Shown in pieces: positions 1 to 6,461 of a DNA stretch of 11,307 bases (positions are counted from its first letter, which is position 1; the number at the start of each line of letters is the position of its first letter). Origin of the DNA: Thermaceae bacterium. Lineage in GTDB: Bacteria > Deinococcota > Deinococci > Deinococcales > Marinithermaceae. A program made the position numbers and the translations under genes. The notes below the pieces were generated by a model. It worked only from the letters and a program-made list of their open reading frames with translations, was not told where the DNA came from and searched no databases. The stretch covers positions 1 through 11,307 of the forward strand of contig JALVVO010000137.1 of the NCBI GenBank assembly GCA_027023345.1, given 5' to 3'.

Positions 1-1598
1 GCGGGAGGGACCTCGAGCCCCAGCGCCACCGCGTAGGGGAAGAGGGCCTCGAGGTGGGCGGGGGTGTCCTCCGGGGCGCCGATCCGCCGGAGCTCGGCCT
101 CGTCGGTGACCGCCAGGTAGCGGGCAAGGCCGAGAAGGTGGTTCCTCGTGCGCACGCCCTCGGACGTGTAGGCCGGCAGCAGGTAGCCGAAGAGCCCGTT
201 CAGCGCGAGGAGAAGGTACACCGCGAGCGCGGCCGGCGGCCCCACGAGGAAGAAGGTGACGAGGGCCGCGGGCAGGGGTAGGGCGAGGAAGGCAAGGAGG
301 GAGAAGGCGGCTCCGAGGAGCGGACCCAGCGGGCCGAGCCCGGGCACGCGGCGGTAGGCCTCGAGGGCGAGCGCCGCCCGGGCGAGGGCGACCTGCCCGA
401 AGACGGCGGTAAAAACCGCGTAGAGGGCGGCGAAGGCGGCGAGGCCGAAGGAGCCGGCGCCCGCGTAGTAGGCGAGCAGCGCGAGTACGAGCGCCACGAG
501 CGAGGTCCCCGCCCAGAAGGGGGTTCCGTTCGCCTTGCGGTAGGCACGCTCGCGGAGCGAGAGGGCGTTTTGGAGCGCCGCGCGGGCGGACCGAAGGCGC
601 CCCGCTTCCTGGCGATCGAGTGAGACCGCCCGCCGGTTTTGGAAGAGGGCGCCGGCGAGGGCGGTTAGCTCGGGCGGAAGGGTTTCGTGCTCGGCTTCCC
701 GGCGGACGAGCCGGTATCCCCCGGGGATCCGGTCGAGGAGGAGGTGGCCCCGGCGGGCCAGGTCGAGGACGCCCGCGAGGAAGGTCCGGTCGTCCTTGGC
801 CCCGAAGACCAGGAGGCGGGCGAGCGGCGCGCTCACGCCCTCGGGCGGGTGGAACCGGGGGATCCGCGGGGGGCCCCGCGGGTCCCGGCCGAGCCGGTTC
901 CAGGCGAGCAGGTAGAAGGCGAGGAGTCCGGCTGCGAGGGCCAGCAGGGGGAGGCCGGCGGGGTCGCCGCCGGCGGTCTCCGGTAGGCTCCCCGGGGGAA
1001 AGCGGGCGTAGAGGGTGAGCCCGGTCCCCGGCGCCAGGTTCCGGACGCGGGCGCGGTAGACCCCTCCCTCCTCCCGCACCCGAACCCGCTCCCGGCTGCC
1101 GTAGGCGCCGACGTAGGCGGCGAGCGCGGTCGGGGTCACCGGGGTCGCGAGCGAAACCTCGGCGAGCTCGATGGGAAAGGCCCAGTCGTTGCCCGTGACG
1201 TTCCATAGGAGCTCGGGCCCGGGCCGCACCGCCCCCTCCACCCGGTAGCGGAGCGCGTAGACGTGCCGTCCCCGGGGGACGTAGCGGGCGGGGTCGCCGA
1301 GGTAGACCCTGAAGCTCCGGAAGCTCCGCTCGACGCGGTAGGGCTCGGGCCGGCCGTCGCGGTAGGCGCCCTCCAGGCGGACCCGGATCCGGCCCGGCCG
1401 GAAGGGGTCGGCGGGGGCAAGGAGGAGGTCGCGGTAGATGCCGTGCCGGATCCGCTCGTGGAGTGCGGTGACCTCGATCGTTTCCCGGACGCGGAGCACG
1501 CCTCCGGTGTCGAGCTCGAGCTCAGCGGCGAAGCGGTGGATCGTCTCGGCGGCGAGGGCCGGAGCGAGGAGCAGGGGGAGGAGCAAAAGCCCCCTCAA
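1..1598 (-). CDS. DUF2207 family membrane protein, C-terminus cut by the window edge
   Basis: The frame is open from a TTG at 1598 to the left edge (532 codons), so the gene is 3'-partial. The protein has a signal-peptide-like start (residues 1-17, ending APALA), an extracytoplasmic beta-rich domain with HGIYRD (52-56) and NVTGNDW (133-139), a membrane segment near 213-232, a cytoplasmic domain, then further hydrophobic segments around 362-403 and 425-472. Near the end, TSEGVRTRNHLLGLARYL (478-495) and FPYAVALGLE (520-529) match the C-terminal signature of DUF2207 proteins, so probably only a few dozen residues are missing. The TTG start is supported by GGAGGTG five nt upstream, by the signal peptide beginning there, and by a TTGA overlap with the lemA stop. 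Family function is unknown. LemA and DUF2207 genes often adjoin, which suggests a shared envelope role. The family call is confident; the function is not. Confidence 0.88.
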   Translation of the reverse strand, partial: MRGLLLLPLLLAPALAAETIHRFAAELELDTGGVLRVRETIEVTALHERIRHGIYRDLLLAPADPFRPGRIRVRLEGAYRDGRPEPYRVERSFRSFRVYLGDPARYVPRGRHVYALRYRVEGAVRPGPELLWNVTGNDWAFPIELAEVSLATPVTPTALAAYVGAYGSRERVRVREEGGVYRARVRNLAPGTGLTLYARFPPGSLPETAGGDPAGLPLLALAAGLLAFYLLAWNRLGRDPRGPPRIPRFHPPEGVSAPLARLLVFGAKDDRTFLAGVLDLARRGHLLLDRIPGGYRLVRREAEHETLPPELTALAGALFQNRRAVSLDRQEAGRLRSARAALQNALSLRERAYRKANGTPFWAGTSLVALVLALLAYYAGAGSFGLAAFAALYAVFTAVFGQVALARAALALEAYRRVPGLGPLGPLLGAAFSLLAFLALPLPAALVTFFLVGPPAALAVYLLLALNGLFGYLLPAYTSEGVRTRNHLLGLARYLAVTDEAELRRIGAPEDTPAHLEALFPYAVALGLEVPP

Positions 1599-2128
1599 AG
1601 CCGCACCTCCGGCCGGAGCCGCTCCCGGGCGGTGGCCACCTCGAAGTAGCGGGCGGGGGCGAAGCCGAAGGCGCGGGCGACGACGTTGGCCGGAAAGGAC
1701 TCGAGCACCGTGTTGTACACCCGGACGGCGCCGTTGTAGTAGCGGCGGGCGAGGGCGAGGTCGTCCTCGACCTCGGCGAGGGCCCGTTGGAGCTCGAGAA
1801 AGTTCCCGCTCGCCTTGAGCTCGGGGTAGGCCTCGGCCACCAGGAGCAGGCGGGCAAGTTCGTCGGAGATCGCCTCCTCGGCCTCGGGATCGAGGCCCGA
1901 CCGCAAGGAGGCGACGCGGGCGAGCAGCGAGCGCTCGAAGTCGGCGTAGGCGCGGGTGGCCTCGACCAGGCGGGGGATCAGCTCGTGGCGGCGCTTGAGC
2001 TGGACCTCGACCCCGGCCCAGGCTTCCCGCACCGCGTTTCTCGCCGCCACCAGGCGGTTGTAGAGCCAGACGGCGGCGACCGCGAGGGCGATCGCCAGGC
2101 CCCAGAGGGTGGCCGCGGCGGGGTTCAC
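1595..2128 (-). CDS. lemA: LemA family protein
   Basis: This 177-residue protein has one N-terminal membrane segment (about residues 8-24) followed by a long helical domain. LemA landmarks appear in order: AWAGVEVQLKRRHELIPRLVE (36-56), AYPELKASGNFLELQ (100-114), the AR-YYN-VRVYN pattern (127-139), FPANVVA (145-151) and FGF-ARYFE (154-163). The length is normal for the family. The start is GTG at 2128, with no Shine-Dalgarno upstream but a TAGCAT hexamer six nt before it, so the mRNA is probably leaderless. The stop overlaps the TTG start of the DUF2207 gene, forming a two-gene unit. LemA proteins are membrane-anchored coiled proteins of unresolved biochemical role. The gene is divergent from the P-loop NTPase gene, with 19 bp between start codons. 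Confidence 0.93.
   Translation of the reverse strand: MNPAAATLWGLAIALAVAAVWLYNRLVAARNAVREAWAGVEVQLKRRHELIPRLVEATRAYADFERSLLARVASLRSGLDPEAEEAISDELARLLLVAEAYPELKASGNFLELQRALAEVEDDLALARRYYNGAVRVYNTVLESFPANVVARAFGFAPARYFEVATARERLRPEVRL
1604..1610 (-). promoter_or_regulatory. Shine-Dalgarno GGAGGTG that fixes the TTG start of the DUF2207 gene
   Basis: On the minus strand GGAGGTG lies inside the last codons of lemA, five nt before the TTG at 1598. It is a near-perfect match to the 16S anti-SD. It decides the start, because no in-frame ATG or GTG fits the signal peptide, and it implies translational coupling across the TTGA overlap. Confidence 0.75.
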
Positions 2129-2133
2129 GCCCC

Positions 2134-2139
2134 TATGCT
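2134..2139 (+). promoter_or_regulatory. predicted -10 (TATGCT) of the P-loop NTPase gene, leaderless
   Basis: TATGCT lies eight nt before the ATG at 2148 and no Shine-Dalgarno intervenes. Together with the opposing hexamer at 2135-2140 it makes a symmetric bidirectional promoter in the 19-bp gap. This also argues for ATG 2148 rather than the longer reading from 2109. Confidence 0.5.
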
Positions 2140-2140
2140 A
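2135..2140 (-). promoter_or_regulatory. predicted -10 (TAGCAT) of lemA, leaderless
   Basis: On the minus strand TAGCAT lies six nt before the GTG of lemA. It fits the TANNNT hexamer known from Deinococcus leaderless promoters. No TTGACA-like -35 is obvious. It overlaps the -10 of the opposite gene within the 8-bp palindrome GCTATAGC (2137-2144). Confidence 0.5.
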
Positions 2141-2147
2141 TAGCGCG

Positions 2148-2834
2148 ATGTTCGCGCTCGAATCCCGGGACGGCTACCGGCCGCTCGTCGAGCAGGACCT
2201 CGTCGTCCTGGTGGGGCTCACCGGGGCGGGGAAGACGACCCTGGCCCGCGCGCTCGGGTACCCCACCCTGCCCAACCGGCGCGAGCTCACCGACCGCTAC
2301 GTCCTCGGCGAGCCGGTGGCCGACCGGGTGGAGCGGTTCCGGCGGGTGGCCGCCTGGCGGGAGCGCCACCCCGGTGGCGTCGCCGAGCTCCTTGCCCAGG
2401 GGTACGCCCCGCCCATGCCCCTTTGGCTCTTTGACGGCCTCCGGGGCGAGGGGGAGCTTGCTTACGCGCTACGCCACCTGCCCCGGGCGCGGTTTTTGGT
2501 GCTCGAGCTCGACCACGGCACCCGCCTCCTCCGCCTCCTCACCCGGGGCGACGCCTTCGACCGGGCCGAGGCGGGGGACGGGGACCTCCTTGCCCTCGCC
2601 CGGGGCGTGGTGCCCGAGGCGGCGCTAAGGGAGGCCCTCCGGGTGGCCCCGGTGGAGGAGGTTCGGAAGAAGCTCCGGATCGTCGTCGAGGAAGCGAAGA
2701 ACTACGGCTACGGGGGGGTGCGCCGGGTGCTCGGGGAAAGCCCTCGGGCGCGCTTTCTGGACGCGAAAAGGCCCGTGGAGGCGCTCGCCGCCGAGGCCCG
2801 GGCCTGGCTGGAGGGGGCTCATGAGGATCGTTGA
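2148..2834 (+). CDS. P-loop NTPase of unknown function, kinase-like
   Basis: From the ATG at 2148 the product has 228 residues. A clear Walker A motif, GLTGAGKTT, lies at 23-31 after a short beta-rich lead. A hydrophobic strand ending in Asp (PLWLFDGLR, 91-99) could be Walker B. FLVLELD followed by LLRLLTRGDAFD (116-138) resembles the lid region of small P-loop kinases. I do not recognise a named family, so the substrate is unknown. An upstream start at 2109 is possible in frame, but it lies inside lemA on the opposite strand and adds 13 residues with no family features. The 3' end overlaps the enolase-superfamily gene by 14 nt, so the two are co-transcribed and probably translationally coupled. 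A role in the same pathway is inferred from that overlap only. Confidence 0.8.
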   Translation: MFALESRDGYRPLVEQDLVVLVGLTGAGKTTLARALGYPTLPNRRELTDRYVLGEPVADRVERFRRVAAWRERHPGGVAELLAQGYAPPMPLWLFDGLRGEGELAYALRHLPRARFLVLELDHGTRLLRLLTRGDAFDRAEAGDGDLLALARGVVPEAALREALRVAPVEEVRKKLRIVVEEAKNYGYGGVRRVLGESPRARFLDAKRPVEALAAEARAWLEGAHEDR

Positions 2835-3912
2835 CCTGAGGCTCCGCTTTTTCCGGATCCCCCTTACCGGGGAGCTCGCCTGGGGCCGCGCGAGCCGGAT
2901 GGCGGCGCTCGAGCACGCCCTGGTCGAGGTGGAGCTCGAGGGCGGCGCCGTCGGCCGGGGGGAGGTCGCGATCCGCCCCACGATCTACGGCGAGACCCCG
3001 GAGAGCGTCGTGGGGGCGCTCCGCTACCTGAAGCCCGGGCTCCTCGGCCGGCCCATCGAGGACGTCCAGGGCCTCGCCGCCCACCTCGCCCGGCTTCCCG
3101 GCAACCTCGCCGCCAAGGGGGGCCTCGACCTCGCGCTCTGGTCGGCGCGGGCGGCGGCCCGGGGGGTGCCGCTCGCTAAGCTCCTTCCCCCCGAGAAGGA
3201 CCGGGTCGAGGTCGCCACCATCTTGGGCCTCGGTGAGCTGGGGGCGGTGCTCGAGGACGCCGCCTTCGCGTTCGAGCGGGGGGTGCGGGTCTTCAAGGTC
3301 AAGGTGGGGCGGGACCTCGCCGCCGACACCCGGCGGCTCGAGGCGCTCCGCGCCCGCTTCCCCGGGGTCAAGCTCTACGCCGACGCGAACGAGACCCTGA
3401 GCAAAGAGGAGGCGCCCCGCTACCTAAAGGCCTGGCGCGCGCTCGGCCTCCTCTACGTCGAGGAGCCCTTGCCGGTGGAGGAGGTGCCTGCCCGGGCCGA
3501 GCTCCGCCGGCAGGGGATCCTTCCCCTGATCGCCGACGACTCCGCCTTCACCCCGCGGGACCTCGCCCGCGAGCTCGCCCTCGACACCTTCGACGTCCTG
3601 AACGTGAAGCCTGCCCGCACCGGCTTCACCCAGAGCCTGGCCATGCTGAAGCGGGCCGCGTCGGCGGGCAAGCGGGCGATGGTGGGAAGCCAGGCGTTTT
3701 CGAGCTATGGCGCCTACCACGCGCTCTTGCTCGCGTTCCGCGGGGAGGTCACCGAGCCCAGCGAGCTCGCCTTCCACCTAAAGGCCGAGGGGGGCTTCTT
3801 CCCCTTTCCGCCCATTCGGGAGGGCTACATCTACGCTGCCGACCTCCTCGAGGAGGCCTTCGACGAGGCGGCCTTCGCCGCCTACGAGGTGCGCTCGAGC
3901 GCGAGCTTGTAG
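2821..3912 (+). CDS. Enolase-superfamily enzyme, muconate-lactonizing/epimerase subgroup
   Basis: This 363-residue protein has the usual two-domain layout: an N-terminal capping domain (about 1-120) and a TIM barrel. Active-site residues of the MLE subgroup are all visible: the K-x-K pair K159/K161 (FKVKVG), metal ligands D188 (DAN), E214 (VEEP) and D239 (ADDS), and the opposite-face base K263 (NVKPAR). It should therefore be an active Mg2+ enzyme that removes an alpha proton next to a carboxylate. Members include muconate cycloisomerase, o-succinylbenzoate synthase, N-acylamino-acid racemase and dipeptide epimerases. The GSQAFSSYGAYH stretch (289-300) does not show the DxD signature I associate with dipeptide epimerases, so I leave specificity open. 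The ATG at 2821 follows GGAGGGGG (2810-2817) and overlaps the P-loop gene. The 3' end overlaps the convergent S4 gene by 31 bp. Confidence 0.9.
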   Translation: MRIVDLRLRFFRIPLTGELAWGRASRMAALEHALVEVELEGGAVGRGEVAIRPTIYGETPESVVGALRYLKPGLLGRPIEDVQGLAAHLARLPGNLAAKGGLDLALWSARAAARGVPLAKLLPPEKDRVEVATILGLGELGAVLEDAAFAFERGVRVFKVKVGRDLAADTRRLEALRARFPGVKLYADANETLSKEEAPRYLKAWRALGLLYVEEPLPVEEVPARAELRRQGILPLIADDSAFTPRDLARELALDTFDVLNVKPARTGFTQSLAMLKRAASAGKRAMVGSQAFSSYGAYHALLLAFRGEVTEPSELAFHLKAEGGFFPFPPIREGYIYAADLLEEAFDEAAFAAYEVRSSASL

Positions 3913-4145
3913 TTGCCCCGGGCGGTCTTCCCTAAAAAGGCCTTCACCACCACCCGGCCGAGCCCGCGGGCTTCGATCACGCTGCCCTCGGCGACCTCGT
4001 CCCGGGCCTTGGCCACCCGGCCGTCCAGGAGGACGTTCCCCTCCTTGATGCCCTTTTGGAAGTAGCTCCGGGAGACGCCGAGCCCCTTGGCCCCCACCGC
4101 GTCCACCCGGAGCGAGGGGACGACGGCGACGATCTCCTTCCCCAC
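3882..4145 (-). CDS. Small stand-alone S4-domain RNA-binding protein, YlmH/RqcP-like
   Basis: The product has 87 residues. Residues about 12-62 form an S4 domain: LRVDAV, GVSRSYFQKGIKEGNVLLDGR and the EGSVIEARGLGR turn. The ARGLGR ending followed by a short basic strand resembles the C-terminal S4 domain of YlmH more than Hsp15. YlmH, however, has an extra N-terminal domain that is absent here. S4 proteins of this size (Hsp15, RqcP) bind ribosomal RNA on stalled 50S subunits, and YlmH has been implicated in ribosome-associated quality control. That role here is inference. The start is GTG at 4145, with TATTCT six nt upstream and no Shine-Dalgarno, so it is probably leaderless. It is divergent from the O-antigen ligase-like gene (18 bp apart) and convergent with the enolase-superfamily gene. 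Confidence 0.85.
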   Translation of the reverse strand: MGKEIVAVVPSLRVDAVGAKGLGVSRSYFQKGIKEGNVLLDGRVAKARDEVAEGSVIEARGLGRVVVKAFLGKTARGNYKLALERTS

Positions 4146-4150
4146 AAAGC

Positions 4151-4156
4151 TAGAAT
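4151..4156 (+). promoter_or_regulatory. predicted -10 (TAGAAT) of the O-antigen ligase-like gene, leaderless
   Basis: TAGAAT lies seven nt before the GTG at 4164. No Shine-Dalgarno is present, and the first residues after this GTG lead straight into a membrane helix. This supports the GTG start over the upstream in-frame ATG at 4056, which lies inside the S4 gene. Confidence 0.55.
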
Positions 4157-4157
4157 A
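4152..4157 (-). promoter_or_regulatory. predicted -10 (TATTCT) of the S4-domain gene, leaderless
   Basis: TATTCT on the minus strand is six nt before the GTG at 4145. It is offset by one base from the plus-strand hexamer TAGAAT, so both genes would be fired from the same short AT-rich element. Confidence 0.55.
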
Positions 4158-4163
4158 CCCTCG

Positions 4164-5336
4164 GTGCCACGCTGGCTCGCTTACTACCTCGCGCTCGTGC
4201 CCGTCTTCCCCCCGCTCTACCTCGGGGGGTTTTACGGACTCCGCTTCCTCAGGAACCTTGCGCCCTTGGCCCGCTACGGGCTTTTTGGCTTTTTCGCCCT
4301 CGAGCTCCTCGCCGCCCTCTTCTCGCCCCGGCCGCTCCTTTCCCTCGTCCTTGCCCTCGTCCGTGCCCTCTTCGTGCTCGGCCTCATCGGCATCGGTGTC
4401 TGGCTCGGCCGCGCCGAGCGGCTCGGCCCTTTGCTCTACGGCTACCTGGTCGTCTACCTGGTGGCGCTAGGGACCAGCTGGACGGTCTGGGGCGAGCGGC
4501 TTTTCGCCTGGGCCCGCCTCGTCCACCCCTACTACACCACCGTCTCGCTCGGCCTTGCCGGGGCGGTGGGGATCCTCCTCGCGGTGGGGGTGCCGAGCCT
4601 TCCCAGATGGGTGCGGATCCTCGCCGGGGCGCTCGCCCTCGTCGTGCTCCTCTTCGCCGGGAGCCGGGGGGCGCTACTCGCCCTCTTCGTCGGCGCCATG
4701 GCCGCCGCCGCTCTCGGCGGCAGGCGCTTTCTAAAGGCGATCGGGGTCGGCGGCCTCGCCGTGGGAGTCGCCCTCTTCGTCGCCGAGAGCGAGCGCAGGG
4801 TGGGGGCGATCACGCGGCTTTTGAACCTCAAAAACCTTTCTGGCCGAGACAAGGTCTGGGAGGGGGCGGTCGAGGCCTTCCGAGCTCACCCCCTGGGGGG
4901 GAGCGGCCCCTACCAGCTCGGGCCCTACCTCGACCACCTCTACCGCGCAGGCTGCCACCTCTGGGTGGGCGCCGAGCGGCTCGGGCTTCGCTGCCCGGCC
5001 TGGCTCGAGCCCTTCGCCGGGGCCTGGCTGATCGCCCACAACCTCCTGCTCCATGCCCTCGGCGAGACCGGGCTCCTCGGCACCCTGGGCTGGGCGATCC
5101 TCTACCTAGTTTCGGGCTACGCCGTGGTGCGGGCCCGGGATCCCCTGGTGGCGGCGATCTTCTTTGGCTTTTTGGCGATGGGCCTCGTGGACAACCCCAC
5201 CCTGGTCCCGAGCCTCTCGCTCGCCGAGGTCTTCTGGGTGGCGGTAGGGATTGCTCTAGCCCGTTCGGGCTTAGCCGTACCGCTCGAGCAGGGCGTCCCG
5301 GGTCAGGTAGACGAGCCGGGCCTCCACGCGCCTTAG
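4164..5336 (+). CDS. O-antigen ligase/polymerase-like membrane protein (Wzy_C family)
   Basis: From GTG 4164 the protein has 390 residues and about ten hydrophobic segments. Family landmarks are GSRGALLALFVG (166-177), a polar loop beginning SGRDKVWEGAVEAFRAHPLGGSGP (226-249), and HNLLLHALGETGLLG (292-306). The loop and the H-N-x-x-L-E-x-G pattern are typical of the catalytic periplasmic loop of O-antigen ligases (WaaL) and Wzy-type polymerases, which transfer glycan from a polyprenyl diphosphate carrier at the outer face of the inner membrane. Ligase versus polymerase cannot be told from sequence. The loop holds two cysteines (C264, C277) that could form a disulfide. The last 22 codons lie over the 3' end of the convergent deacetylase gene, so the polar C-terminal tail may simply reflect the lack of an earlier stop. 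Confidence 0.85.
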   Translation: MPRWLAYYLALVPVFPPLYLGGFYGLRFLRNLAPLARYGLFGFFALELLAALFSPRPLLSLVLALVRALFVLGLIGIGVWLGRAERLGPLLYGYLVVYLVALGTSWTVWGERLFAWARLVHPYYTTVSLGLAGAVGILLAVGVPSLPRWVRILAGALALVVLLFAGSRGALLALFVGAMAAAALGGRRFLKAIGVGGLAVGVALFVAESERRVGAITRLLNLKNLSGRDKVWEGAVEAFRAHPLGGSGPYQLGPYLDHLYRAGCHLWVGAERLGLRCPAWLEPFAGAWLIAHNLLLHALGETGLLGTLGWAILYLVSGYAVVRARDPLVAAIFFGFLAMGLVDNPTLVPSLSLAEVFWVAVGIALARSGLAVPLEQGVPGQVDEPGLHAP

Positions 5337-6461
5337 CGGGCGCCCGCCGTAGGCCCGGTGGAGGAGGTACATCCAAAGCCCCACCCGCCGGGCGTACCCC
5401 GGGGGCAGAGGGGCGCTCGAAAACCCCAAGGGGGCGAGCACCTCCCAAAAGAGCGAGGTGCCGAAGAAGACCCGGGCTTCTTGGAAACGGGGGTTTTCCT
5501 TTGCCGCCCGGGCGAGGTCCGCCATCGAGGCGCGGGCGGCGCGGAAGGCGGCGAGGCTCCCCCCTTCCCCCGCCCGGCGCATGCGCTCGGAGTCCATGTG
5601 GATCTCGGCGGCGGGGGTTCCCCGGGGGAGGCCGGGCAGGTCCACCGGCAGCCGGGCCGGGGACAGGCGGAAGACCGAGTGGGCTCCAAAGAAGGCGGGC
5701 TCGACCCGGTAGAGCCAGGCGAAGGCGGCCTCGACGGGGGCGAGGAGCTTGGGGGCGAGCTCGGCCGTACCCGCCACCATCGGGGAGAGGGCGCTAAGCG
5801 GCGCCGGCCGGTAGCCGGCGGCGAGGAGCTCGGGAAGAAGGTGCAAGAGCGCCTTGCCCGCGACCCGCCCCCCGGGGCCGGCGTCGTGCATCACCACGAT
5901 GCTGCCGGGCTTTACCCGGCGGAGGACCTTGGCCGCGACCTGCTCGGGGCGCGCCCCCGGCACCCAGTCGCCGGCTTCCACCTCCCATTGGACAGGCACA
6001 AGGCCGAGCCTTCGGGTGGCGAGAAGGAGCGGCCAGGTCCAGCCGCCGTGGGGCGGCCGGTAATGGCGGACGGGGGTTCCCGAGAGGTCCTCGAGCGCTT
6101 CCTTGGCCCCCTTTAGCTCCGGGAAGAGGGCGAGCGGGTTTTTCAGCCAGGCGTGGCGGTGGATCCCGCCGTGGAGCGCGACCTCGTGGCCCGCGTCCAC
6201 CAGCTCGCGCACGAGGGCGGGGTGCTTCTGGGCCCGCCCGTGGAGCAAGAAGAAGGTGGCCCGCACCCCGTGCCGGCCGAGGGCCTCGAGCACCGCCGGG
6301 GTGGTCCCAGGGTCGGGGCCGTCGTCGAAGGTGAGGGCGAGCTCGCCGCGGCCGGCGCGGACCCGGCTCGCCACCGCGAGGCCGAGCCGCTGGTGGAGCG
6401 CCCAGGGAAGCCCGGCGTGGAGGAGGGCGGCGAGGGTTCCCCCGGCGAGCCAGGGGTTCAA
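5271..6461 (-). CDS. NodB-type polysaccharide deacetylase with YkoP-like C-terminal domain
   Basis: The 396-residue product begins with a hydrophobic segment (about 4-24, likely a membrane anchor). A NodB domain follows (about 40-225) with all five motifs: TFDDGPD (44-50; D46/D47), the H-x-x-x-H pair H97/H101, RPPHG (135-139), GDW (164-166) and VMHD (190-193; H192). An active metal-dependent N- or O-deacetylase of a cell-surface glycan is therefore likely. Residues about 240-396, which contain AEIHMDSERM (285-294) and end TRDALLERYG, resemble the small Bacillus YkoP domain as I remember it; this is less certain. The start is TTG at 6461, with GGGGGTG five nt upstream and a TTGA overlap with the glycosyltransferase stop. 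It is the last gene of the mreB operon, and its 3' end overlaps the convergent O-antigen ligase-like gene by 66 bp. Confidence 0.88.
   Translation of the reverse strand: MNPWLAGGTLAALLHAGLPWALHQRLGLAVASRVRAGRGELALTFDDGPDPGTTPAVLEALGRHGVRATFFLLHGRAQKHPALVRELVDAGHEVALHGGIHRHAWLKNPLALFPELKGAKEALEDLSGTPVRHYRPPHGGWTWPLLLATRRLGLVPVQWEVEAGDWVPGARPEQVAAKVLRRVKPGSIVVMHDAGPGGRVAGKALLHLLPELLAAGYRPAPLSALSPMVAGTAELAPKLLAPVEAAFAWLYRVEPAFFGAHSVFRLSPARLPVDLPGLPRGTPAAEIHMDSERMRRAGEGGSLAAFRAARASMADLARAAKENPRFQEARVFFGTSLFWEVLAPLGFSSAPLPPGYARRVGLWMYLLHRAYGGRPLRRVEARLVYLTRDALLERYG

Noticed and set aside
620..1018. Several open frames on both strands between 54 and 1860.
   Set aside because: They are shadows of the long DUF2207 frame, which carries family motifs from end to end.
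2109..2147. N-terminal extension of the P-loop protein from a start at 2109.
   Set aside because: It lies inside the start of lemA and skips the -10 hexamer placed correctly for ATG 2148.
3900..3960. Possible terminator between the enolase-superfamily and S4 genes.
   Set aside because: No stable inverted repeat with a T-run is present; the region is coding on one or both strands.
4607..5797. A 396-codon plus-strand frame across the O-antigen ligase-like and deacetylase genes.
   Set aside because: The product is Arg/Pro/Gly-rich, crosses two real genes in the wrong frame and has no recognisable motif.
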